This document shows positions 34,829-46,955 of a DNA stretch of 64,000 bases, one piece after another. Position 1 is the stretch's first letter; the number at the start of each line of letters is the position of its first letter. The translations under genes were made by a program, and so were the position numbers. A model generated the notes under the pieces. That model saw nothing but the letters and a program-made list of their open reading frames with translations, did not search any database and was not told the DNA's origin. The stretch spans positions 117,670 through 181,669 of the forward strand of contig NW_024882863.1 of NCBI RefSeq assembly GCF_019059575.1, read 5' to 3'. This DNA comes from Amphibalanus amphitrite (lineage: Eukaryota; Arthropoda; Thecostraca; Balanomorpha; Balanidae).

Positions 34829-36055
34829 TCAGTTTCCCTCCCCGGGCCCCTGAGGAGAGCTGGGGACGTGCTGGCCGTCTCCCCTCCCCCCAGCGCTGTC
34901 AGCCGGAGGGTGAGCATCCGGGGCTGTCACAACACGAGGAGACTGAGCGGACTCCAGTGTCGGGTTAGGAGCAGGTACCACCTGCTTGGGAACAGTTTCA
35001 TGATAAGATGCCACCTGCTTAGGAACAGTTTCATGATAAGAGTGGGAAGTGTCTGCCTCGGGTGTGTGTCGTGTTTGGCCAATCTGCCAGTGAGAAGTTG
35101 CATTCTGAGACCTGGACTGTACCCAGACGTGTGGCCTAGAGCTCTGGCGTTCCCTGAGCTCCTCTCGTTGCTGGAACGTGAGGTCACGACGAATGAAGAC
35201 ATGCGAGTTCGACGACTCACGAAGATGTTTTGCATTATCCAAAATGAGCTTCCGAATTCTGCCGTCGTGAACATTGCCCCTATACAGGTCACCATCGCTT
35301 TTGATCCGGCAAACTTCTGTGAACTCAACCTGTTCCCCTATCAGAGCGGAGGCGATTTCTGTAAACCTAGTCACTGCCTCTCTAGCTGTGCCCACTCTCA
35401 GTCCCCGTACAACGAGGGAGGAAACTCTTTTCCTCCTCTCCTCCATTTCACGCAGTTCTGCCCTGACAATATGTCTGTAGTCGTTGCTTGTGGATGTGTA
35501 TTGAGGCTTTCCGGCCCTAGTGTTGACCCCAGCAAGGACAGCCTGGTGAGGGTCTCCATGGACCTGAGGGCGCACCTCAGGTGGAGACCTGACTGCTTCA
35601 GCATAGGTTCCGCGCTGTATGGGGTGAGACACATGCTGCTGTCGCTGCTGTCCCTGGAGCATCATGTCAATAGATTTCTTTGACTCTCCTACCAGTTTAG
35701 TCAGTTCTTTGATAGAAGACTCGAGCACATGGATCCTTTCCTGAAGGCTAGAAACAGAATCAGGAACCTTGGTTTGACGCTCATGTGAGGCGTTTGCATC
35801 GTCACGTGTCTGTTTCGGTGTGTCGTCCTGATGCTCAAGCTTATCTGGGAAGACCTGTACTGAAGCATCAGTTGTGACTGGTTTTGCCTGGATGTCACTT
35901 AAGTTTGGACGCTGTCGGCAAACATCACAAATGAATGCCAGAGATGAGTGTCTCGAGAGAGCATTATATGCTGCCTTGGAAATTCGCTGACAGGCTGCAT
36001 GGGACCAGGCACCACATATGTCGCACTCAACCCCCTGCTGGCCATCATCGCTCAT
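34829..36055 (-). CDS. LINE ORF1: PHD-like zinc finger protein
   Basis: 408 residues. It begins with a cysteine/histidine cluster (VECDICGAWSHAACQRIS, then FICDVCRQ) that looks like a PHD-type finger, as seen in CR1 ORF1 proteins. A predicted coiled coil follows (SVSSLQERIHVLESSIKELT). A central RRM-like or esterase-like domain is not clear to me. It probably binds element RNA. The end of ORF1 and start of ORF2 are 41 bp apart. Confidence 0.85.
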   Translation of the reverse strand: MSDDGQQGVECDICGAWSHAACQRISKAAYNALSRHSSLAFICDVCRQRPNLSDIQAKPVTTDASVQVFPDKLEHQDDTPKQTRDDANASHERQTKVPDSVSSLQERIHVLESSIKELTKLVGESKKSIDMMLQGQQRQQHVSHPIQRGTYAEAVRSPPEVRPQVHGDPHQAVLAGVNTRAGKPQYTSTSNDYRHIVRAELREMEERRKRVSSLVVRGLRVGTAREAVTRFTEIASALIGEQVEFTEVCRIKSDGDLYRGNVHDGRIRKLILDNAKHLRESSNSHVFIRRDLTFQQREELRERQSSRPHVWVQSRSQNATSHWQIGQTRHTPEADTSHSYHETVPKQVASYHETVPKQVVPAPNPTLESAQSPRVVTAPDAHPPADSAGGRGDGQHVPSSPQGPGEGN

Positions 36056-36094
36056 TTACATGGGGATTGAACGGGGCTTCGAGACTTGACTCCA

Positions 36095-36125
36095 AATGAC
36101 GTCACGAGCTGACGTCACGAAAAGG
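36095..36125 (-). promoter_or_regulatory. Paired CRE-like sites in LINE 5' region
   Basis: Two TGACGTCA palindromes lie 17 bp apart (about 36099 and 36112), 40-60 bp upstream of the ORF1 start. They are likely binding sites for CREB/ATF-type factors in the internal promoter. Function is inferred. Confidence 0.45.
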
Positions 36126-36150
36126 TAGAATCGCCGGACGACCCTACCTG

Positions 36151-36904
36151 GTATATAGGGCCTTGCTCCAAACCACAAGTTGCACCGCCCGGCCCCCCAC
36201 TACAGATTGCCTTGTTCCTCACAATTCCCTGGGCTAGTCTGGTAACAGTCGGGGACACAGCTGTACCAGCGTCAAGTGGGAGGTCAAGCGTCAAGTATCA
36301 ACACACCCACCGAAAGAAGGAAATAGACAAAGCCCTATCCTACAGAGCAAAATTTCTTTTAAAAAAAGTATATCGCTCACCTTTTTCAGACACCTGCTTA
36401 TATAAAACCACTACCTTTGAAAATGCGCCCACACCAACAAGGCGAAGAAAAATACCGTGCGACATTCAGCCAAACTGACACTGCCTTCGAAACCAGACCG
36501 AATATCTGCTGCCAGATTTGCAGGAATCACTTCAAAATTATATGAAGGAAAATCATCCAATGCAATTAACATGCCGATTCGATGCAAATGAATATGCATC
36601 ATAAATATATATTACGAACGGCTGGGGGGCATGAAATTGCCCCCCTTTACGTTTTGTGGAATATCTCACCGAAACCAGATGTGCTACGAACGAGTGAAAC
36701 TTGGCATAGCTTCAAATGAATACCTAGTAGCCCTTGACCTAGGCAATGTTTGAGGAAAGTTTGGTGGATGTAGCACTTAGAATGACGTCACAGTGACGTC
36801 ATAAAGTTTTGTCATTTTCCGATATGCGGACCGTTTCTGATGTCGCTTAGCATGAAACTCAACTGTAAATGCACCAAAAAGCACCTGCTGTCATCCTAAA
36901 ACAA
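36151..36904. other. Non-coding, no gene recognised
   Basis: AT-rich stretch with another pair of TGACGTCA-type sites at about 36783-36799. No reading frame I can assign. Confidence 0.45.
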
Positions 36905-37128
36905 GTAGGTACACTCGGGGGCAGATTGATGTTCCACCACTCCCTACCCATCAGGCTCCCATGACTCAGCACTGGCTGCTGCCAGTGGCAGCACTGGCAG
37001 CACTAGCAATGGCAGGCAGTGCTGAGCAGTGCTGAGGGCAGGCAACACTGGCAGCGGCTAGTGCTGAGCCATGGAAGCCCGATGGGCAGGGAGTGGTGGA
37101 ACATCAATCTGCCCCCGAGTGTACCTAC
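36905..37128. mobile_element. MITE with ~50-bp terminal inverted repeats
   Basis: 224 bp from GTAGGTACACTCGGGGGCAG to its exact reverse complement, with arms that match over about 50 bp with few changes. The interior is a CAGTGCTG/CACTGGCAG-rich repeat. No coding capacity. Flanking duplication is not obvious (possibly only TA). Confidence 0.82.
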
Positions 37129-37546
37129 ACTTACGACTAGTTGCTGACCAATAATCGGTCCTTTCTATTCGGTCTCACCATATACCAATTACCACCATAT
37201 AATAGTGGTCTATGGTCTCACATATCGCCCGTCGGATATATCGTGAGGGAAGTGAGTATCCCAAATCTATTATTTGACTTCTGACGTCACTAAGACGTCA
37301 TTTCAAATGGTGTCGACAGTCGACACCATATTTGATCTCCTTGGTTAGGAATTCAGGAAGGCGTGTGCAGAGTATTACTTCTTTATCTCTTGGCGTTACG
37401 ACGATATCTTCCCAGAAGTAAAGGGGGGGAACTATATGCCCCCCTCAGCAGCCGGCGGGTGGCGCGGAGGCCCAGCGGCCGCCGGGATATATACCTACAT
37501 ACATGCATATCTTTGCCTGGACAAGATTCCTATAGGTAGATATGTC
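37129..37546. other. Non-coding, short palindrome only
   Basis: Contains GGTGTCGACAGTCGACACC near 37310-37328, a palindrome with an odd centre. Otherwise nothing recognised. Confidence 0.4.
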
Positions 37547-38540
<994 letters not shown>

Positions 38541-38730
38541 TATATATATATATATATCTTCTTTGATACATGTTTCATTGTAGACCAAAGAGTTGTGAGC
38601 TTTAGCAAGCTTTCGGTTGGTTCTTTCTATAGTGCGAATCAGTTTTTTGGTACCAGACGGAAGACCAAATATTAGTTGTCCAAAATTGCTCATTAATGAG
38701 TCACACAATCGTTAAAATCGTTAAAAATAA

Positions 38731-38770
38731 GTGACGTTTCGGTTTATTGTCTCTAAACCATTATCAAACA
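38731..38770 (-). ncRNA. Degenerate hammerhead-ribozyme-like motif (left copy)
   Basis: Mirror copy of the motif at 40987-41021 within the palindrome; same core bases on the minus strand. Confidence 0.4.
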
Positions 38771-38979
38771 AGTCGTTCACGAATCGAAAAACACAGTACC
38801 AGATGCAGTTGTTTTGCATAATACATGACAAAATGTCTCGTGAATAGGGGTAAGATCACTTCTTTTAGACATATACACAAAAATACCTATCACCTAAGAA
38901 GGAATTGCGCAACGTACGGGTGACTAGACTAGTCACATACAAGGCTAATCACACGGACACATCGTTCTTGACGTCCGGA

Positions 38980-40074
38980 TTAGCGCCACAGGCCTAGTGT
39001 GACACATGAGTTGACCTGTTTGTTGAGTGTTGGTGTGTGCTGTCTAATGAGTAAGGCTTCAGCAATGAAGAGTCTATATTTGTTGTGTTCTGTTTTGATG
39101 ATGTCTGTGTTTTCTGTGAGATGTTTTCTGGTGAGTGTTGTGTGGTGTTCTTGGTTCATGTGCTGTTTGGGGGCCCCATCCCTCAAGTGCATGGTGAGGC
39201 GTCGCGAAAGTGACGTAGTTGTAGCACCGATGTAGCTTATATCTCGAAGCCTACAATCTTCGAAAGGACAAGAAAAACGATAAACTACATTGGTGCACTT
39301 CAACTTGTCATTTTTGCTGTGTGTGTTGTTTCGTATGAGCAGGTCTTTTGTCTTACTATTCCTGTAGTAAATGACCAATAGTAAACGGTCATTCTCGTCA
39401 ACGCATTTTACATGGCCATATATGATGTCTCTAATAACTCGCTCGTCTATTTTACATGCAGTTGACATCTGGTTGCGGTAGAAAATTCGGATTTTTCTAC
39501 CGCTGTTCGTCCCGTTTGTCCCGTTTGTGTCGTCCTCGTCCGTCCCGTTTGTCCCATTACTCTCATTTGTCCCGTTTGCACCGTTCGTCTCATCTGTCCC
39601 GTTTGTCATGTTACCTTTTTCGATCTCCCTGTCCAGGTAAGTTCTGATTTCGTCATCTATCTCTTGGTTTGAATATCCATTGTTAACTAATATCTGCTTA
39701 ATCCTAGTGAATTCTACATGTAACAAATCCCATGACGAACATACTTTTACCGCTCTTCGTATAAAAGCACGGATAACACTCTTTTTGTATCTGGAAGGAC
39801 ACTCACTGATCCCATTCAAACATTTTCCAGCGTCAGTAGCTTTGCGATGCACTGGCGTGATGAAAGTGTTTGTTTGGGCTTTGACCATCACATCCAGAAA
39901 AGGAAGTTTACTCTCGACACTCACTTCAAAAGTAAATTTTAGAATGGAGCTCGATTCTAACTTAGATATTATTGCATGAAGATGCTCCTCGTTTCTGACG
40001 TCTACAAAAGTATGTTCGTCATGGGATTTGTTACATGTAGAATTCACTAGGATTAAGCAGATATTAGTTAACAA
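38980..40074 (-). pseudogene. Penelope-like element fragment B: RT C-terminus and GIY-YIG endonuclease
   Basis: Open frame from inside the reverse transcriptase (KLPFLDVMVKAQTNTFITPV) through a linker with Asn-Gly-Thr repeats (TNGTDETNGANGTNESNGT) to the GIY-YIG domain ([45 protein letters not shown]) and a stop. The first 20 or so residues come from the antisense of copy C across the palindrome centre and are not native. The element is 5'-truncated within the RT, so it cannot be autonomous. Confidence 0.88.
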
Positions 40075-40774
40075 TGGATATTCAAACCAAGAGATAGATG
40101 ACGAAATCAGAACTTACCTGGACAGGGAGATCGAAAAAGGTAACATGACAAACGGAACAGATGAGACGAACGGTGCAAACGGGACAAATGAGAGTAATGG
40201 GACAAACGGGACGGACGAGGACGACAGAAACGGGACAAACGGGACGAACAGCGGTAGAAAAATCCGAATTTTCTACCGCAACCAGATGTCAACTGCATAT
40301 AAAATAGACGAGCGAGTTATTAGAGACATCATATATGGCCATGTAAAATGCGTTGACGAGAATGACCGTTTACTATTGGTCATTTACTACAGGAATAGTA
40401 AGACAAAAGACCTGCTCATACGAAACAACACACACAGCAAAAATGACAAGTTGAAGTGCACCAATGTAGTTTATCGTTTTTCTTGTCCTTTCGAAGATTG
40501 TAGGCTTCGAGATATAAGCTACATCGGTGCTACAACTACGTCACTTTCGCGACGCCTCACCATGCACTTGAGGGATGGGGCCCCCAAACAGCACATGAAC
40601 CAAGAACACCACACAACACTCACCAGAAAACATCTCACAGAAAACACAGACATCATCAAAACAGAACACAACAAATATAGACTCTTCATTGCTGAAGCCT
40701 TACTCATTAGACAGCACACACCAACACTCAACAAACAGGTCAACTCATGTGTCACACTAGGCCCGTGGCGCTAA
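40028..40774 (+). pseudogene. Penelope-like element fragment C: linker and GIY-YIG endonuclease (inverted copy of B)
   Basis: 248-residue open frame nearly identical to the C-terminal part of fragment B; visible differences include DEDDRNG for DEDDTNG, STAYKI for STACKI and LGPWR for LGLWR. It is truncated further at its 5' end than copy B, lacking the RT block entirely. Stop at 40772-40774, then about 270 bp of 3' non-coding sequence. Confidence 0.88.
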
Positions 40775-40986
40775 TCCGGACGTCAAGAACGATGTGTCCG
40801 TGTGATTAGCCTTGTATGTGACTAGTCTAGTCACCCGTACGTTGCGCAATTCCTTCTTAGGTGATAGGTATTTTTGTGTATATGTCTAAAAGAAGTGGTC
40901 TTACCCCTATCCACGAGACATTTTGTCATGTATTATGTAAAACAACTGCATCTGGTACTGTGTTTTTCGATTCGTGAACGACTTGT

Positions 40987-41021
40987 TTGATAATGGTTTA
41001 GAGACAATAAACCGAAACGTC
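40987..41021 (+). ncRNA. Degenerate hammerhead-ribozyme-like motif
   Basis: Core TTGATAA, a 6-bp stem (GGTTTA with TAAACC, 7-nt loop), then GAAAC and GTC. Hammerhead ribozymes of the form CTGANGA-stem II-GAAAC-GTC are known in Penelope-like elements. Here C3 and G8 are replaced by T and A, which keeps the 3-8 pair. I cannot find a convincing stem I, so activity is doubtful. Confidence 0.5.
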
Positions 41022-41045
41022 ACTTATTTTTAACGATTTTAACGA

Positions 41046-41430
<385 letters not shown>

Positions 41431-41433
<3 letters not shown>

Positions 41434-42181
41434 TTTTGTCCAGGGAATAAATCATAGGCCGATCTGAGAAAACTTTTTGAAGGTGGCAGTCTTCCTTTAA
41501 CTAGTTCTTCAGTCTTGCACACTGCACAATAGTAACTAAGATAGCTATGGTTTTTGCCTCAGTCGTGATTCGTGAACTCCTCCACTTCAGTTCATTTTCA
41601 AGTTTTCATGGCCCAGCCCGTTCACAGCCCATCAAACCTTCATATGTGAGGGCCTTGCCCAGCCCGTAGCCCAGCCCAGCCCGGCATAGCCCATTGGGCT
41701 GGCCCGGCCCATGGCGAACACTGCCTCGAACGCCTTGCAGGCAAGATAAAAACATCTCCATTATGAATTTCAATATCATGATATGGATTTTAATAGAACC
41801 ATCCAGAGTCGTAGTCGGAGTCGATTTTTGAGTCGGATTCGGAGTCGGAATCACCTTAAAATCCATCGACTCCGCAGCGTTGTCCTGAACCGAGCTGATT
41901 TTATTGCCAGTCGCAAGACCCGACGCACGCGCCCAGCACCGCAAGCGTAGGTATCCGACCCGTCTAACCATTTTCTAGGCACTTAATGTAGGCACATTGT
42001 TCCTCAATAACCTCGCCTTTTAGTTCGAAAACACGAGAGTTACTCAGTTCAGGCAAGACTAAAAATTGCCAACTGCAGTTGCTTAGTTTTTGGCCTGAGG
42101 CCTGAAGTATTTTGAGTACCTACTTACCTAGGTATCAAAGCTTGACGTAATTATGACCATACCAACCAGCGTGACGTTTAA
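41431..42181. other. Non-coding, short GC words
   Basis: 41640-41715 contains CAGCCCAGCCC/GGCCCGGCCC words and 41805-41850 contains GAGTCGGA repeats. No gene recognised. Confidence 0.45.
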
Positions 42182-43171
42182 CCCTATTCCTGGCGGGGGG
42201 GGGGGGGCTCAGGGGCCCTCCCCTGAGGTTTTTTGGTTATATCTCCCAAACGCGTTGAGCTAGGAAGCTCAAATTTTCTGACTTTTCCTAAAAGGCTTCT
42301 ACGCAACATGTCTGAAAATTTTGAGTTGATCTGACCTCAGGTCAGGTCACCAGAGGCGGTTTGGTGACGCTACCTCAGAAAAGTTTGCAATCACGCCAGA
42401 GCTAGAGTTTTTGACCGATCAATTTCTTCTCTTCAGGGTTTAGTTAGGGTACCAGTATGTGCAATTTGTATATCTCGGAATTTTGATATCGGTGACCTAA
42501 GGTCAGGTCAATTTCGCGACCTCCCCATTAAAAGTCAATGGGGGAAAAATCAACTCCCTGTTTTTACCACTAAAACGGGTCGGAATGGCCCCATATACCA
42601 TACATGACTTCATATACGATCAACCTTCACTACCTTGAGGTCTGTTTTGCTGTTGGGCAGCTGTGAGGTCATGTGACGTCATCAAAGGTCACCAAAGGTT
42701 TTTGGCCAATAACTCCGTATAGGAACAAGATACAGACGCGTGGATGGTCTCATTGTGTTCAGCTCGTCAAGACGCATCGAATGATATACATGATGACCTC
42801 GAGGTCACGTGACCTGAGGTCAACCTTTGACCTTGACCTTTCGAGGTCAACATATATATCATTCGATGCGGATTGACGAGAGGATCACGATGATGCCCTT
42901 AGTTTGTTCCTATCTTGACTAATTCGAAAGTTATTCGAGAAAAACTCTCTCCATATCTAGCGCCGCCATTTTGACTTTTTCGACCCCTGTGACGTCATCT
43001 TTGACCTGACCTGAAAATGACCTTTGTAAAAATTGTAGATCTTGGCCGTGCGTATCCGATGCCGTTTACCGCTTGTCGCTATCTTGCTTCGTTCTCGAGA
43101 TCTCAGGGGGGGCCGAATCGGCCCCCCCCCCCGCCAGTTTCTTGTCCCGGCGGAGCCCGCCAGGAATAGGG
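42182..43171. mobile_element. TTAA-flanked half-site element E1
   Basis: 990 bp with perfect terminal inverted repeats CCCTATTCCTGGCGG, each end next to TTAA (42178-42181 and 43172-43175). The TTAA duplication is the hallmark of piggyBac- and Kolobok-type insertion. A G-run follows the left end and a C-run precedes the right end. The interior holds about 18 AGGTCA or TGACCT hexamers and a central palindrome (arms about 42763-42788 and 42858-42880, with GCATCGAATGAT and ATCATTCGATGC). Non-coding. Confidence 0.85.
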
Positions 43172-43242
43172 TTAATTTTTAAAATCACCTATTATTTCTT
43201 GCATATTTGGTAAATCATGTAGACGATTTTAGGAGACATTTA

Positions 43243-45011
43243 CCCTCGCCCGTATGGGGGGTCGAACGGACCCCTCCCCCTCCTCGGTTTTTCGCGAATA
43301 CCTCGCGTAAAAAGCGGCTGATCGCGACGAAACTTTCAGTACTCTCATGTCAATCAATTTTACCCTACCCTAAAAATTTTATGACTCTGTCCCAAATGAC
43401 CTTTGACCTGTGAACTACTTTTCGAGACCATGACTCGCCGGAATCGCGATTCGGCGTATGTCGGCTCGCAGTAGCTGCGCGTTTGCAGTCTTTTCGTGGT
43501 TTCAAGCCTTCAAACATGTGATATGATGTTGCTCCCATGCATAAGGGTGAGTGTCAAGGCCACCTGAAGGTCAGGTCAGGTCATTGACCTTTGATGACCT
43601 CGGTTCACTAATCACTTTTACGAGTTTTACATGTTACGAGGCTAGTTTTTAGAGCTGAATTCGAATTTAGCAACTATTTGAACATTTACGACTCCGGTTT
43701 GGTGCATTCGTAACATGTTACGAAGCTGTCAGAGGCGTTTGACACGTACGTACTACGATTACCCGGCAGGACCCCTACTGGTTGACCTAACCTGACCTGA
43801 CCCGACCTGGCCTAAGTACTTAACCCGCGCACCGACGGGGTGGGGCGGTTATCCGCCCCTAACTTTTAAGGTCAGGTCACCAGGTCACTTTGAATGACCC
43901 AACCTCAAGTCACTTTTTTGCAACTTTGTCACCGTGCCAGAGCTACAGTAGATGACGAAGGCCTTTGAAAGTCGCAAGATGTTATTAGGTCCTTGGAAGC
44001 TACAATTTCCATATCTCGGAATTTTGATATCGAGGACCTAAGGTCAGGTCAATTTCTCGACCTCACCATTATAAGTCAATGGGGGAAAATCAACTCCCTG
44101 TTTTTCCACTAAAACGCGTCGGAATGGCCCACATACCATACCATACATGACTTCATATGCGATCAACCTACACTAACTTGAGGCCTGTTTTGCTGTTGGG
44201 CAGTTGTAAGGTCATGTGACGTCATTAAAGGTCACCAAAGGTTTTTTGCCAATAACTCCTTACAGGAATGAGATACAGCCGCGCGGATGGTCTCAGTTGT
44301 GTTCAGCTCGGCAAGGCGCATCGAATGATATAAATGATGACCTCGAGGTCACGTCCTGAGGTCAACCTTAGACCTTGACCTTTCGAGGTCAGCATATGTT
44401 TGATTCGATGCGGATGGACGAGAGGATCACGATGATGCTCTTAGTTTGTTCCTATCTTGACTAATTCGAAAGTTATTCGAGAAAAACTCTCGCCATATCT
44501 AGCGCCGCCATTTTGACTTTTTTACTTTTGTGACGTCATCGTTGACCTGACCTGAAAAAGACCTTGTAGACCTTGTCCGTGCGTACCCCATGCCGTTTAC
44601 TGCTTGTCGCTATCTTGCTTCGTTCTCGAGATCTCATGGGGGGGCGGTCATCCCCCCCGTCGGTTGTAAGTTGGCGCAGACCCCCGTCGTCGGTGCGCGG
44701 GTTAAAGACATCATCTATGATCAACACTAACACGATATTCGTGATCAGCACCCCGAAAAAACCATAGCAGCCACACCTTGCGACTTTCCAACAGGTCCCC
44801 AATTTCCCTACTTTTGGGTCATTGACCTGACCTGGAAGGTAAACCAATTGCCTAGGACCTAAAAATGGGTATCATCGGCTTCCTCCCGTCACGCGCAACA
44901 CACTCGTTTTTTTCCACGAAGCTCTAGCTCGATCAGGAGCCAAACGGCAAGGGGGTCCAACCTACCCCCCCTACACGTTAGAAGCTGGCAAATGCCGCAC
45001 ATATGCGAGGG
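43243..45011. mobile_element. TTAA-type half-site element E2 (hosts E3)
   Basis: Ends CCCTCGC... and ...GCGAGGG; the right end abuts TTAA (45012-45015), the left a TTTA (43239-43242) that may be a mutated TTAA. The shared end is only about 7 bp. The interior outside E3 again carries AGGTCA/TGACCT hexamers (43560-43600, 43780-43810, 44818-44834). Less certain than E1 and E3. Confidence 0.55.
43824..44701. mobile_element. TTAA-flanked half-site element E3, nested in E2
   Basis: 878 bp with ends CCCGCGCACCGACG and its reverse complement, flanked by TTAA (43820-43823, 44702-44705). The interior aligns with E1 over most of its length (for example CAACTCCCTGTTTTTCCACT around 44091 and 42550) and has the same palindrome (44306-44425). 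Confidence 0.85.
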
Positions 45012-45232
45012 TTAACACATCATGCTGTGCAGCTTTATAATGTGTGCGCTACAGTGTAGTATCATAACTATGTAGGTCGCAACTATGAAACGGGCATGTT
45101 TAGTAGGTACTAAGCCTGGTTCGAAAATGCCTAAAAATAAAGACACATTGTCATTTGTAATTCCGAGATTTTTATTTTATTTTACAGGAACATTCAAAAG
45201 ACGGATACATACCTACCTCTGATACATCTGAT

Positions 45233-46195
45233 AGGGGAGAGCGGGGAGAGTTGTATCATGTCCAAGTTGTATCAGGGCGAATTGTGCCAAACTTATCCAA
45301 TAGATAGCGCTCGTGACACGACCAGCCGACGAGGTTTTCCGGGCGCCATCTTTCCCTGTTCTGTCGTGTGGCTGGGTGGACGCGTCTCGAGGTGAGAGCC
45401 GATTTTATGTTTTTTTAATGTCATTCTAAAAAAAAATGAGTTGCAAGAAAATGTGTGTTTTGGGCATTTAGATGTGCACGAATTTGAAAGATCTCCGTAG
45501 CGGTGGTGAGGGTAGGTTCTTAGGCTGCGTGAGTGAAAATAGATTTCTCCAGCTGTCCGCTGTTTTTGAGCACGAGGATGTTTTTTCCAAGATGGCGGCG
45601 AGGTACATGTTGTATCAGAGCCGGGTGGGGTATGTTGTAACATGTATGTATGTATGGGCATGTTGCTTTTGATCGCGAAAGCTAAGCCCTGTCTCGCGTT
45701 TGCAGTGGCTAGTCAATGCTCGTTCCATTTCGGCACAATGTGTTTGCTTCTTTGCTCTTAACGGGCCACTTTTGCATCTAGTCTGTTGATGTTTCGTTCG
45801 TTTCGATGTTTCGTTCGGATTGCATTGACCTAAGTTTGGTCTAATAAAAGTGAAGCCTTTGAGCATATACACTGCATTAACCCCATTTAATGTTGTTGTT
45901 ATGTTCAAAAACGGTAGCAAGCACACTCCCTGAAACGTGAAATACCTAGTGATACAAATTACCCCACCATGTGATACAACTCACCCAAGCCATGGGGCAA
46001 GTTGTATCAAAAACATTGTTCTATTCGGCAGACCGTAGAAGAAAAACTGGTAGAGGTAGCGGAAAAGTCACTTTGCACAAAAAAAGCAGAAGAATCAAGG
46101 AAGGAGATAGTATGGAAATAATGAGTTTATCACGGATAGTTACGAGGTTATGGGTCTCGGAGTAAAAACTGATACAACCCACCCCACTCTCCCCT
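45233..46195. mobile_element. AGGGGAGAG-ended DNA element, copy B with 9-bp target duplication
   Basis: 963 bp; ends AGGGGAGAGCGGGG and the complement of AGGGGAGAGTGGGG. Flanked by an exact 9-bp direct repeat ACATCTGAT (45224-45232 and 46196-46204). Sub-terminal GTTGTATCA words repeat inside both ends. Non-coding. This copy defines the family boundaries used for copies A and C. Confidence 0.88.
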
Positions 46196-46204
46196 ACATC
46201 TGAT

Positions 46205-46955
46205 ATTTATATCACTGACAATGGGCTGATATAAACCAAACGGGTTTCTCCGGTAACATATGTACAGCAGAATGCAGTATGAAAAATATTACTGACATTA
46301 TCACATGGTAAAAGCGCAAGACTACGATGGCTTTCACCATTTTCAGCGGCATAGAATGAAAAAAAAATGCTGGTTATAGGTAAAGCGAAGCAGCGAGTGC
46401 TTATGAGGGCAGGTAAAACAAAATCCAATTATAATTAGGTATATTCTTCAACCCGTCAAACCCGCTTTAAGCGCTTTCGTGAAAAGTGCACGTAAGGTGT
46501 TAAAACAGAAAATATGGCCTACATTACACATTATGTTACCATTGATTTTATTTTTTTGCATTCGATTCATTCCTATTGCCCGTCTGGTGCCATTGTTTAT
46601 TTTTGCACTCGATCCGACAGGCTTCAAAAAGCTGACTATATCACCCCATCAGGAACATACGAGTGCAATTGCCTATGCACTACGAAGCGGAAGGCGACTC
46701 GGAGTCAACCAACCAGCACGAGCATATAACGAGACACAGCTAATTACCGAAGAATATCCAGGTTACGTTACAAAGCATTTTACATTTCAACAGCAATATA
46801 CTTACAGCAAGGCGTAGCCATAAGCCAAGTGTAACCAAACATACACAGGAACACAGCTCGTAGCAATCAACACTGGCTGCACCTCGGCAGCAGTACCCTG
46901 ACGCTGCAAGGGCATCTCGACGCAAATTCACGGCGATGTCCGACACATGCCGAGC
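46205..46955. other. 3' flank of receptor gene
   Basis: No gene. A minus-strand AATAAA at 46596-46601 is a candidate poly(A) signal for the receptor gene at 46956, giving a 3' UTR of about 0.36 kb. Confidence 0.45.

Larger units (their letters stand above)
31935..36150 (-). mobile_element. Non-LTR retrotransposon, CR1-like, near full length
   Basis: Two long, uninterrupted ORFs in the same direction: ORF1 (34829-36055) and ORF2 (31971-34787), in different frames, 41 bp apart. APE-type endonuclease plus reverse transcriptase and a PHD-like ORF1 finger fit the CR1/Jockey group. Ends are approximate: the 3' end is near the C-run at 31926-31937 (plus-strand G-run), and the 5' UTR reaches past 36100. 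No poly(A) tail or target duplication was found. Intact frames imply recent insertion. Confidence 0.88.
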
